Assembly (NCBI RefSeq): GCF_000744705.1
Contig: NZ_JQML01000001.1
Span: forward strand, 3,668,017-3,732,016
DNA: 64,000 bases
Reading direction: 5' to 3'
Source: Streptacidiphilus albus JL83
GTDB taxonomy: Bacteria; Actinomycetota; Actinomycetes; Streptomycetales; Streptomycetaceae
Shown piece after piece: positions 17,439 to 27,960 of this stretch. Under the pieces are notes generated by a model, which saw only the letters and a list, made by a program, of their open reading frames with translations, had not been told where the DNA came from and ran no database searches. The first letter of the stretch is position 1. Each line of letters opens with the position of its first letter. Made by a program: the position numbers and the translations under genes.

Positions 17439-18722
17439 ATGGACACCGCCGCCCTCCAGCAGCTCGGCAGCACCATCGTCGACTGGCACTTCAAGGGCCT
17501 GCCGGCGGCCCGGGAGGGACGCACCGTCGCCGAACTGACCGAGGCCCGGCTGAACCTCTTCGAGGACGGCTTCTCCACCCCGCTGCTGACTCTGGACGCC
17601 GACGCCGTCCGGCACAACCTCGCGCTGATGGCCCGCTGGACCGCCGAGCACGACCTGGCCTTCGCCCCGCACGGCAAGACCCCGCTGGCGCCCCAGCTCT
17701 ACCGCCGCCAGCTCGACCTCGGCGCCTGGGGCATCACCGCCGCCGTCCCCTCCCACCTGCGGATGTACCGGGCCTTCGGGGTCGAGCGGGTGTTCTTCGC
17801 CAATGAGCTGGTCGACCCCGCCGCCCTGGCCTGGCTGGCCGCCGAGCTCGACGCCCACCCCGAGTTCCGCTTCGCCTGCTACGTCGACTCCGCGCGCGGG
17901 GTCGAGCTGATGGAGCAGGCCCTGACCGCGGCCGGCGGCCGGCGGCCGGTCGACGTGGTGGTCGAGCTCGGCGCGCAGGGCGCGCGCACCGGCGTGCGCG
18001 GCATCGAACAGGCCGTCGCCCTCGCCGGGGCGGTCCGGGCGAGCAGCAGGCTGCGGCTGGTCGGCGTGGCCGGCTACGAGGGCACGATCGCCCACCCCGA
18101 GGACGACCGCAGCGCGGTCGCCGGCTTCCTGGCCGACCTGGTCGCCCTGGCGCACCGGCTCGACGCCGACGGCGGCTTCGCCGACACCGACGAGATCATC
18201 GTCAGCGCCGGCGGGAGCGAGCACTTCGACCTGGTCGCCGCCGCGTTCACGGCCGACGCGCTGAAGCTCGGCAGCCCGGTGCTGCGGCTGCTGCGCAGCG
18301 GCGCCTACGTCACCCACGACCACCTCCACTACACCGAGATCACCCCGCTGCGGTCGGCCGACCCGGCCGAGCGGTTCCGGCCCGCGCTCCGGTTGTGGGC
18401 GCAGGTGGTCTCCCGGCCCGAGCCGGGCCTCGCCCTGCTCAACGCCGGCAAGCGCGACCTGCCCTACGACCTGGGGCTGCCGCTGCCGCTGCTGGTCCGC
18501 CCGGCCGACGGCGGCGCGCAGCGGGAGGCCGCCGGACTGACCGTCACCGCCCTCGCCGACCAGCACGCCTTCGTCCGGGTGGCCCCGGACGCCGAGCTCG
18601 CGGTCGGCGACCTGGTCGGGCTCGGCCTCTCCCACCCCTGCACCAGCTTCGAGAAGTGGCAGCTGATCCCGGAGGTCGAGGCCGACGGCACGGTCACCGA
18701 CTACATCCGCACCTTCTTCTGA
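17439..18722 (+). CDS. PLP-dependent D-amino-acid deaminase / D-threonine aldolase-like protein
   Basis: 427 residues of the alanine-racemase-fold deaminase family (COG3616). The PLP lysine is likely Lys80 in FAPHGKTP. The metal-binding C-terminal residues typical of D-serine dehydratase and D-threonine aldolase are suggested by SHPCTSFEKW. Its neighbours, RidA and D-aminoacylase, point to catabolism of D-amino acids: the deacylase frees them and this enzyme deaminates them. Which D-amino acid is used is unknown. Confidence 0.82.
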   Translation: MDTAALQQLGSTIVDWHFKGLPAAREGRTVAELTEARLNLFEDGFSTPLLTLDADAVRHNLALMARWTAEHDLAFAPHGKTPLAPQLYRRQLDLGAWGITAAVPSHLRMYRAFGVERVFFANELVDPAALAWLAAELDAHPEFRFACYVDSARGVELMEQALTAAGGRRPVDVVVELGAQGARTGVRGIEQAVALAGAVRASSRLRLVGVAGYEGTIAHPEDDRSAVAGFLADLVALAHRLDADGGFADTDEIIVSAGGSEHFDLVAAAFTADALKLGSPVLRLLRSGAYVTHDHLHYTEITPLRSADPAERFRPALRLWAQVVSRPEPGLALLNAGKRDLPYDLGLPLPLLVRPADGGAQREAAGLTVTALADQHAFVRVAPDAELAVGDLVGLGLSHPCTSFEKWQLIPEVEADGTVTDYIRTFF

Positions 18723-18735
18723 TGGCGACCCCCTG

Positions 18736-20367
18736 ATGGCGACCTTGCCCGACCTGGTCCTGCGCGGCGCGCTGGTCGTCGACGGCGGCGGCGGCGAGCC
18801 CTACCGGGCGGACGTCCGCACCTCAGCGGGCCGGATCGCCGCGATCCACCGCGAGGGCGACCCGGGCGTGCGCCCCGGCGCGGCCCGGGTGGTGGACGCC
18901 GACGGGCTGGCGCTCGCGCCGGGCTTCATCGACATGCACGCCCACTCCGACCTGGCGCTGCTCACCGACCCGGCGCACGAGGCCAAGGCCGCCCAGGGCG
19001 TCACCCTGGAGGTGCTCGGCCAGGACGGGCTCTCCTACGCCCCCGTCGACGACCGCACCCTGCCCGGGCTGCGCCGCCAGCTGGCGGGCTGGAACGGCGA
19101 ACCCGAGGGGCTGGACTGGTCCTGGCGCACTGTCGGCGAGTACCTGGACCGACTGGACGCCGGTCCCGACGGCCACGACGGCATGGCCGTCAACGCCGCC
19201 TACCTGGTCCCGCACGGCACCCTCCGGGCGCTGGTGACCGGCTGGGAGGACCGTCCGGCCACCCCCGCCGAGCTGCTGCGGATGCGGGAGCTGCTGGCCC
19301 AGGGGCTGGCCGAGGGCGCGCTGGGGATGTCCGCCGGACTCACCTACTCCCCCGGCATGTACGCCGGGACCGAGGAGCTGGTGGAGCTGTGCCGGGTGGT
19401 GGCCGGGGCCGGGGGCTACTTCTGCCCGCACCACCGCTCCTACGGCGCCCGTGCGCTGGAGGCCTACGCCGAGATGGTCGAGGTGGCCCGGCGCTCCGGC
19501 TGCGCCCTGCACCTGGCCCACGCGACCATGAACTTCGCGGTGAACCGGGGCCGGGGCGGCGAGCTGACGGCGCTGCTGGACGCCGCCGCCGACGTCGACC
19601 TGAGCCTGGACAGCTACCCCTACCTGCCAGGCTCGACCACCCTGGCGGCGCTGCTGCCCGGCTGGGCGGCGGCCGGCGGCCCGCAGCAGACCCTGCGCCG
19701 ACTGGCCGATCCGGCGGCACTGGCCACGATCCGGCAGGCGCTGGAGGTCCAGGGCTCGGACGGCTGCCACGGCGTGGTCGCCGACTGGACCACGGTGCAG
19801 ATCAGCGGGGTGCGCACGGCCTCGCTGCGGTACGCCGTCGGTCTGACGGTGGCCCAGCTCGCCGAGCGCGACCGGCAGTCCGGCTTCGACGCCTTCGTCC
19901 GGCTGCTGACCGAGGACGCCCTGGGCACCACCATCCTCCAGCACGTCGGGCACGAGGAGAACGTCCGCACGATCATGCGCCACCCGGCGCACACCGGCGG
20001 CAGCGACGGGCTGCTCACCGGCGACCGGCCGCACCCCCGGGCTTACGGCACCTTTCCGCGCTACCTCGGCCACTACGTCCGGGAGGAGGGCGTGCTCGGG
20101 CTGGCCGAGTGCGTCGAGCACCTCAGCGCCCGGCCGGCCCGGCGGCTGCGGCTGCCGGACCGGGGTCTGGTCCGCCAGGGCTACCGGGCCGACCTGGTGC
20201 TCTTCGACCCGGCCGGCGTCGCCGCCGGGTCGACCTACGAGCAGCCCAGGACGCTCCCGCTGGGCATCCCCTACGTACTGGTGGGCGGCGTCCCGGTGAT
20301 CGACGACCACCGCCGCACCGACGCCACCCCCGGACGGACGGTCCGGGGCGGCGCAGCGGCCCGGTAG
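18736..20367 (+). CDS. N-acyl-D-amino-acid deacylase (D-aminoacylase)
   Basis: 543 residues of the amidohydrolase superfamily. The metal-binding HxH is in GFIDMHAHSD, later His residues in HHRSYG and LHLAHAT supply further ligands, and an Asp-bearing TGDRPHPR segment closes the site. It releases free D-amino acids from N-acyl derivatives. It starts 13 bases after the deaminase gene, so the two are an operon. Confidence 0.87.
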   Translation: MATLPDLVLRGALVVDGGGGEPYRADVRTSAGRIAAIHREGDPGVRPGAARVVDADGLALAPGFIDMHAHSDLALLTDPAHEAKAAQGVTLEVLGQDGLSYAPVDDRTLPGLRRQLAGWNGEPEGLDWSWRTVGEYLDRLDAGPDGHDGMAVNAAYLVPHGTLRALVTGWEDRPATPAELLRMRELLAQGLAEGALGMSAGLTYSPGMYAGTEELVELCRVVAGAGGYFCPHHRSYGARALEAYAEMVEVARRSGCALHLAHATMNFAVNRGRGGELTALLDAAADVDLSLDSYPYLPGSTTLAALLPGWAAAGGPQQTLRRLADPAALATIRQALEVQGSDGCHGVVADWTTVQISGVRTASLRYAVGLTVAQLAERDRQSGFDAFVRLLTEDALGTTILQHVGHEENVRTIMRHPAHTGGSDGLLTGDRPHPRAYGTFPRYLGHYVREEGVLGLAECVEHLSARPARRLRLPDRGLVRQGYRADLVLFDPAGVAAGSTYEQPRTLPLGIPYVLVGGVPVIDDHRRTDATPGRTVRGGAAAR

Positions 20368-20380
20368 CGGCGGCCGGGGA

Positions 20381-21814
20381 TCAGGAATTCGGCGTGACGT
20401 CCAGGACGTGGGTGCCGCCCGGCAGCTTGGGCACGGTGATCGACAGGACGTCGGTGGCCGGGTCCCAGTGGCTGGTGTACGGGCCGTTGATGTTGATCTG
20501 CCCGCCGTCCGGGAAGTCCGAGGGCGGCAGGTAGAGGTCGGTCGAGCCGGTCACCCCGGGCAGGTCCGTCCACTGCACGTTCAGGTCGAGCGTCGACTTG
20601 TCGTAGCTGAAGGCCACCGGTTGCCCGGCGATGGCCCGCGGATAGGCGGTGGCGATGACGTCGTTCAGCGGCCCGGGCTTGCCGTCGGCGGTCCAGACCC
20701 CGCCGAGGTCGCCCGGGTCGTTCGACCAGTAGGCCTCGCCGATCATCAGCTGGTTCAGCAGTCCCTGGACGTAGTCGACGTAGAGGTGGGCGTAGCCGTC
20801 GTCGGCGTTGGCCGACCAGGAGCCCAGCAGGATCGGCGCGTCCAGCCGCTCGGCGGTGCGCTGGACCTGGATCGCCCAGGAGGCCAGCTCGCGCTGGGTC
20901 AGGAAGACATTGCTGTTGGAGTAGCTGCCGCCGCTGTCCAGCGGCTCCGGGTACAGCTGCGGGGCGTAGCCGATCATGGCCGGTCCGGTGCGCGGGTCGT
21001 TCAGCTTCGGCAGCGCGCTGGGCAGTCCCCGGTCGGTGGAGACCGCCTCGGGCTCGACGAACAGCCAGTGGCTGCTGTCGACGGTCCGGATCGCGTCGAT
21101 GGCCTTCTGGTAGAAGGTCGCCAGCGGCCCCGTCTCGAACGCCGGGCCCTCGATCGAGCCGCCCCAGGGCTGGCTCATCAGGTCGTAGCCGATGACCGCC
21201 CGGTTCTTGGCGAAGTAGCCGGCCACCCTGGTCCAGGCCGCGATGTACTGCTGCTGGAGCTGCGGATCGTCCGAGCGGGTGCCCCAGAACTCGTCGTAGG
21301 CGTGGACCACCCCGGGCTGGACGTAGGTCAGCTCCCACGGACTCTGCACCTGGGCCGGGAGCCCTCCGCTGTCCGTCGCCCAGGCCGGCGCCCCGCTGCC
21401 GCCGAGGGCCGGGCCGTAGAGGTCCTGCTCCATGTCCAGCAGCACGTGGTAACCGGCCGCCTGGTACCAGGCGACGCGCTTGGCGACATTCGCGAGATAG
21501 GCCTCGTCGAAGACTCCGGGCTCGGGCTCGACCTGCTGCCACTGGATCAGATAGCGCACGAAGTCCGTGCCCAGTGTGCTGCTCTCATTCGCGACATCGG
21601 CCTGGGTCAGCTTGGGCATGCCGTCGGCCGAGGTCAGCGACGAGGCGGAGGTGTCCAACCCGTAGAGGATCAGTGCCCGGCCCTGTGCGTCGGTTATGAA
21701 CCGCTCATGCCAGGGACCTTTCCCCGAAGGTGACGGTCCGACGGCCGCCAGCAGCGCTGCCGCACAGGCGATCACCACCAGTCCGACCAGCCAACGCCGT
21801 ACCCGTTCCGCCAT
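20381..21814 (-). CDS. Secreted GH5 endoglycoceramidase-like protein lacking catalytic glutamates
   Basis: 477 residues from the ATG at 21814, with a signal anchor at 8-26. The fold markers of GH5 endoglycoceramidases are present: LDMEQDLYG (about 126-134), GYDLMSQPW (209-217), WLFVEPEA (250-257), YAPQLYPE and ILLGSWSAN (328-336). In active relatives these read DMHQD, NEPW and GEWGA. Here the acid/base Glu is Gln215, the nucleophile position is Ser332, and the His is Glu129. The protein should bind but not cleave a glycan, unless the active site has been rebuilt. An upstream GTG at 21844 is an alternative start. Confidence 0.75.
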   Translation of the reverse strand: MAERVRRWLVGLVVIACAAALLAAVGPSPSGKGPWHERFITDAQGRALILYGLDTSASSLTSADGMPKLTQADVANESSTLGTDFVRYLIQWQQVEPEPGVFDEAYLANVAKRVAWYQAAGYHVLLDMEQDLYGPALGGSGAPAWATDSGGLPAQVQSPWELTYVQPGVVHAYDEFWGTRSDDPQLQQQYIAAWTRVAGYFAKNRAVIGYDLMSQPWGGSIEGPAFETGPLATFYQKAIDAIRTVDSSHWLFVEPEAVSTDRGLPSALPKLNDPRTGPAMIGYAPQLYPEPLDSGGSYSNSNVFLTQRELASWAIQVQRTAERLDAPILLGSWSANADDGYAHLYVDYVQGLLNQLMIGEAYWSNDPGDLGGVWTADGKPGPLNDVIATAYPRAIAGQPVAFSYDKSTLDLNVQWTDLPGVTGSTDLYLPPSDFPDGGQININGPYTSHWDPATDVLSITVPKLPGGTHVLDVTPNS

Positions 21815-21986
21815 GCCACCCCGCCCAACGCGCCTACTGCACACAGTGCTTATTCGGCTGATAGTAGATCGTTCGGATCAAGCCGCCCACCCCGCCAATG
21901 TCCGGATTCTGTACCAGCGTCAGAACCGGTGCATAAACTCATGAGTCCGGTGTCCAGTCGCATCGATCGCCCATTAGAGTCCGCTC

Positions 21987-23135
21987 ATGGCCATGATCGA
22001 GCAGCTTTCACCGCGCCTTCGCGCGGCCCTCACCCGCCGCGCCATACCCTACGCGGGCGGCGGAGCGACCCTGCTGGTGGTACTGCTGTTCGGATTCAGC
22101 CCACTCTGGCTCCATCTCACCACCACCTACGGATACCTGCTCATACCCGGCGCGATCGGGGTGCCGGCGCTGCTGCCGGGGCTGCGGCTGTCGCCGCTCG
22201 GCGGGGAGACCGGAACCATGCTGCTGTGCGAGGACTTCGCCGCGCTGCTGATGGTGCTGATCGTGGCCGCGGTCCTCGGGCGCCATGTCCGGACCTACCC
22301 CAACTCCGGCCGGGGGCACCGGCTGCTGGTCGGCTGGGGGGCGCTGGTCCTGGCCGGATCGGCCGCCGGCTTCTTCCGGGGCCTGGTCGTGGCCAGGATG
22401 GTGGCCGGCGGGCCGCTGAGCTACTTCGGCTACCCGGCGCTCGGCGCGTTCTGCGGCGCGGCCTGGTCGATGGCGCTCGGCTGGATCCCCGGCCTGGCCG
22501 CCCTCTTCGCCGTGGACGCCCGGCCGGCCCTGGCCCGGGCGGCGGACCGGACTCCGGCCCTGGTCGGCGCGGTGCACGGGCGGCTGCTGCAGCCGGCGCT
22601 GGTGGCGGTCCGGCGCCAGGTCCGGCGGGCGGTGGACGCGTTGGAGGAGCACCACCGCGAGGGCGACGCGGCCTGGCCCGGCCGTGCCGACAGCACCGCT
22701 CACACCGACAGCGCCTTCCACACCGACAGCGCCGTCCGCACCGACGGCATCGCACGCACCGACAGCCCCGTTCGCACTGGTGGCACCGCCCGCAGCACCC
22801 GCACCGCCCACCCCACCCGCCCCAGCAAGGGGCGGACGAAGGGCGACTGGCAGGACCGCGCCATCTGGGCCGCCGGGCTGGCCGCCGACTTCGGCCAGTC
22901 CCTGCTGAACCGCGTCCGGCCGTGGCTGGCGACGGCGGCGACGGCGGTCGCGGCGTTCACCCGCAAGGCCGCCTCCCGGGGAACCAAGGAGTGGACCCGT
23001 GCCGTCAAGGAGGGCAAGGGCCTGCGCGACCGCCTGCGGAAGCGCCGCTCGGGCGGCTCCGCCCAGCGGACGGCCCCGGTCGCACGTGACGCGCGTGGCG
23101 AAAAACACCAGGCGACTCGGATGACGACCCCGTAG
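21987..23135 (+). CDS. Membrane protein with Thr-Asp-Ser repeat tail, unknown function
   Basis: 382 residues, not recognised. Residues about 20-185 hold four or five hydrophobic segments. Residues about 233-263 hold a degenerate HTDSA/RTDGI repeat in steps of six residues, mirrored by a GC-rich DNA repeat at about 22685-22780. The tail is strongly basic (Lys/Arg). It precedes an aminotransferase gene by 11 bases and may be cotranscribed with it, but no functional link is evident. Confidence 0.6.
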   Translation: MAMIEQLSPRLRAALTRRAIPYAGGGATLLVVLLFGFSPLWLHLTTTYGYLLIPGAIGVPALLPGLRLSPLGGETGTMLLCEDFAALLMVLIVAAVLGRHVRTYPNSGRGHRLLVGWGALVLAGSAAGFFRGLVVARMVAGGPLSYFGYPALGAFCGAAWSMALGWIPGLAALFAVDARPALARAADRTPALVGAVHGRLLQPALVAVRRQVRRAVDALEEHHREGDAAWPGRADSTAHTDSAFHTDSAVRTDGIARTDSPVRTGGTARSTRTAHPTRPSKGRTKGDWQDRAIWAAGLAADFGQSLLNRVRPWLATAATAVAAFTRKAASRGTKEWTRAVKEGKGLRDRLRKRRSGGSAQRTAPVARDARGEKHQATRMTTP

Positions 23136-23146
23136 AGTAACGGGGC

Positions 23147-24361
23147 ATGCAGGTGACCCAGTCCAGCAAGCTCGCCAATGTCTGCTACGACATCCGCGGT
23201 CCGATCCTCGACGAAGCCATGCGGCTGGAGGAACAGGGCCACCGGATCCTCAAGTTGAACACCGGTAACCCGGCACCCTTCGGCTTCGAGGCACCGCCGG
23301 AGATCCTGCAGGACATCCTCCGCAACCTCGCCACCGCCCACGGCTACGGCGACTCCAAGGGTCTTCTCTCCGCCCGCCGCGCGGTGGTGATGCACTACGA
23401 GGAGCGCGGGCTGACGGAGCTCAGCGTGGACGACGTCTTCATCGGCAACGGCGTGTCCGAGCTGATCCAGATGGCGATGCAGGCGCTGCTGGACGACGGC
23501 GACGAGATCCTGGTCCCGGCCCCGGACTACCCGCTGTGGACCGCCTCGGTGAGCCTGGCCGGCGGCACCGCCGTGCACTACCGCTGCGACGAGCAGGCGG
23601 ACTGGTTCCCCGACCTGGCCGACATCGAGGCCAAGGTCACCGACCGGACCCGCGGCATCGTGGTGATCAACCCCAACAACCCGACCGGGGCCGTCTACTC
23701 GGACGAGCTGCTCCAGGGGATCGCCGAGATCGCCCGCCGGCACAACCTGATCATCTACTCGGACGAGATCTACGACAAGATCCTCTACGACGACGCGACC
23801 CACACCTCCACCGCGCTGTTCGCCCCCGACCTGCTCTGCCTCACCTTCAACGGCCTGTCCAAGGCCTACCGGGTGGCCGGCTTCCGCTCCGGCTGGATGG
23901 TCATCTCCGGCCCCCGCGAGCATGCCCGCAGCTACCTGGAGGGCCTGGGCGTCCTCGCCAGCATGCGGCTGTGCGCCAATATGCCGGCCCAGCACGCCAT
24001 CGCCGCCGCACTCGGCGGGCGTCAGTCGATCAAGGACCTGATCCTCCCCGGCGGACGCCTGGCCGAGCAGCGCGACGTCGCCTGGAAGCTGCTCAACGAG
24101 ATCCCCGGCGTCTCCTGCGTGAAGCCGCGCGGCGCGCTCTACGCCTTCCCGAAGCTCGACCCCAAGGTCTACCGGATCAAGGACGACGCCCAGCTGGTGC
24201 TCGACCTGCTCAAGCAGGAGCACATCTACGTGGTCCAGGGCACCGGCTTCAACTGGCCCGATCCGGACCACTTCCGGCTGGTCACCCTGCCCCGCGCGGA
24301 GGACCTGACGGACGCGGTGACCCGCATCGGCACCTTCCTGGAGAGCTACTCGCAGCCGTAG
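23147..24361 (+). CDS. PLP-dependent aminotransferase (class I, AlaA-like)
   Basis: 404 residues of the fold-type I aminotransferases. NPNNPTGAVYS carries the PLP-phenol contact Asn, YSDEIYDKILYD the Asp that binds the pyridine nitrogen, and LSKAYRVAGFRSGW the Schiff-base Lys and phosphate-binding Arg. The start and pattern match the glutamate-pyruvate transaminase AlaA group, which makes alanine from pyruvate. Substrate preference is inferred. Confidence 0.88.
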   Translation: MQVTQSSKLANVCYDIRGPILDEAMRLEEQGHRILKLNTGNPAPFGFEAPPEILQDILRNLATAHGYGDSKGLLSARRAVVMHYEERGLTELSVDDVFIGNGVSELIQMAMQALLDDGDEILVPAPDYPLWTASVSLAGGTAVHYRCDEQADWFPDLADIEAKVTDRTRGIVVINPNNPTGAVYSDELLQGIAEIARRHNLIIYSDEIYDKILYDDATHTSTALFAPDLLCLTFNGLSKAYRVAGFRSGWMVISGPREHARSYLEGLGVLASMRLCANMPAQHAIAAALGGRQSIKDLILPGGRLAEQRDVAWKLLNEIPGVSCVKPRGALYAFPKLDPKVYRIKDDAQLVLDLLKQEHIYVVQGTGFNWPDPDHFRLVTLPRAEDLTDAVTRIGTFLESYSQP

Positions 24362-24474
24362 CCGTCGTATTCGCCCCTGCCCGGGCAGGGAATTAGACAG
24401 AGTCCAAGTTAGGATGGAGTTCACAGTCCATCCCGGCTCTTGTCTCCCGGGTTCCTGCCAGTGCAGAGGGCGAG

Positions 24475-24953
24475 ATGTACGAACAGCCCAAGATCGCAGT
24501 ACCGGCGCAGCGTCGATCCAGTCCGCGCGTCCACAACAGCAGTGCGCACGACAGCAGCGTCCGCGAGGCCGCCGGCGCTCCACTGGCCGGCCACCTCGTG
24601 GCGCTGATGACAGCCACCGAGGCAGTGCGCGAGGCGACCGGGGAGCCGGCCGCCCGGGCCGAGCTCGACCGGGCCCTGGAGCAGCTCGCGCTGCGACTGG
24701 GCGAGCTGGAGCCGACCGGCGGCCCGGTCGTCCCCGCCGCGGGCGCGCCGGGCGGCCGGGCCACACCCGCGCCGTCCGCTCGGCCGGCTCGCTGGCCGGG
24801 GCGCACGAGCACGCCCACGCCCTCGCCGGGCGGGTGCTGCTGGTGGCGGCGGCCCGTCAGGACACCGCCACCGCCATGCTGGCGTGCCGCCGCATGGATG
24901 CCCATGCGGCGGCACGATCAGCGGCTGCCGGGCCGAGAACGCCCGGCACCTGA
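24475..24953 (+). pseudogene. Frameshifted small conserved gene next to pckG
   Basis: The first frame gives MYEQPKIAVPAQ, then VREAAGAPLAGHLVALMTATE, and runs into non-protein-like sequence after about 24750. A second frame, one base displaced, then continues as AGSLAGAHEHAHALAGRVLL and ends ACRRMDAHAAAR before a TGA at 24951. Joining the two with one added base would give about 159 residues. The C-terminal part looks like a short protein I associate with streptomycete PEP carboxykinase neighbourhoods. It may be a real frameshift or a base-call error in the GC-rich run near 24750-24768. It ends four bases before the convergent pckG stop. Confidence 0.55.
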
Positions 24954-24957
24954 GGAC

Positions 24958-26817
<1,860 letters not shown>

Positions 26818-27075
26818 GATCGCTCCGTTTCACGCCGAATCGTCCTTGATCCGGCGGCGGGGTTGAGGGTCCTCGCAGCCTAACGCCGATATCTGTAAAC
26901 CGACATACTGCCCCTCTGCATGTGGTAGTGACCCAGAGCACACATTCCGGTGACAGCGGCCTGACTTGTCCGGAAATACCTGGTCGGAGCAGGTTCGATT
27001 CAGGGGGGCGCACGTGACTATTCACACGCGGGACACACCATCTACTGACAGGTAACCTACGGTTCCGTAGGTACG

Positions 27076-27828
27076 ATGGCGGCAACGACCGCCGAGGAGG
27101 CCGCCTTGCCCGTCCCCGACACCGGCTCCAGCGCGAGCAGCGCCGACGCCGCCAGTGCTGCTGCGGTCGGCTCCGCCACCGCCCTCCCGCCCGCCAAGCC
27201 CAAGCTGCGCGGCTGGCTGCATGCCGGCATGTTCCCGGCCTCCGTCGCCGCCGGGATCGTCCTCATCTGCCTGGCCAACTCGACCGAGGCGCGGATCGCC
27301 TGCGCGGTCTACTCGGCCTCGGCCTGGATGCTGTTCGGCATCAGCGCGGTCTACCACCGCTTCACCTGGGGTCCGCGCGGCGAGGCGATCCTGCGGCGGC
27401 TGGACCACAGCAACATCTTCCTGATCATCGCCGGCAGCTACACACCGTTCACCATCCTGCTGCTGCACGGCAGCGGACAGCGGCTGCTGCTGTGGCTGGT
27501 CTGGGCCGGCGCACTGGCCGGCATCGCCTTCCGGGTCTTCTGGGTCGGCGCGCCGCGCTGGCTCTACACCCCCTGCTACCTCGCCCTGGGCTGGGCGGCG
27601 GTGTTCTTCCTGCCGGACTTCCTGCGGACCGGCGGCGTCGCCGTGGTCGTGCTGCTGGTGGTCGGCGGCCTGCTCTACAGCGCCGGCGGCGTGATCTACG
27701 GCCTGAAGCGGCCGAACCCCTCGCCGCGCTGGTTCGGCTTCCACGAGGTCTTCCACCTGTGCACCCTGGCGGCGTTCATCGTCCAGTACGTCGGCGTCTC
27801 GATCATCGCGTACACCGCCATCGCCTGA
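27076..27828 (+). CDS. Hemolysin III family (TrhA/YqfA-like) membrane protein
   Basis: 250 residues with seven hydrophobic segments. The family His/Asp residues are in SAVYHRFTW, RRLDHSNIFLIIAGSYTPF and FGFHEVFHL, which form the putative zinc site of the PAQR/HlyIII fold. A 45-residue Ala/Ser-rich N-terminal extension precedes the first segment. It probably tunes membrane lipid or energy state rather than acting as a haemolysin. Confidence 0.88.
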   Translation: MAATTAEEAALPVPDTGSSASSADAASAAAVGSATALPPAKPKLRGWLHAGMFPASVAAGIVLICLANSTEARIACAVYSASAWMLFGISAVYHRFTWGPRGEAILRRLDHSNIFLIIAGSYTPFTILLLHGSGQRLLLWLVWAGALAGIAFRVFWVGAPRWLYTPCYLALGWAAVFFLPDFLRTGGVAVVVLLVVGGLLYSAGGVIYGLKRPNPSPRWFGFHEVFHLCTLAAFIVQYVGVSIIAYTAIA

Positions 27829-27857
27829 GCCCGGCCCGCCGAGCCCGCCCTCCACGC

Positions 27858-27893
27858 GCGCCCCCTCCCGATTCCGGGAGGGGGCGCTTTTTG
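27858..27893 (+). terminator. Rho-independent terminator of the hemolysin III gene
   Basis: Perfect 12-bp stem (27858-27869 / 27876-27887), loop GATTCC, then TTTTTG. Confidence 0.9.
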
Positions 27894-27896
27894 TTG

Positions 27897-27945
27897 TTGA
27901 CAGTCACAGCCAAATGGTAGTTACTGTCATTAGACAGAAACTACC
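27897..27945 (+). promoter_or_regulatory. Exporter promoter with 30-bp palindromic operator
   Basis: A -35 box TTGACA lies at 27897-27902. The palindrome 27916-27945 has arms GGTAGTT-A-CTGTC and GACAG-A-AACTACC, matching at 12 of the 13 paired arm positions, and covers the expected -10 region. TetR dimers bind such sites; the tetR gene at 29538 is the natural candidate. Confidence 0.72.
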
Positions 27946-27960
27946 GAACCGGGGGGCATC

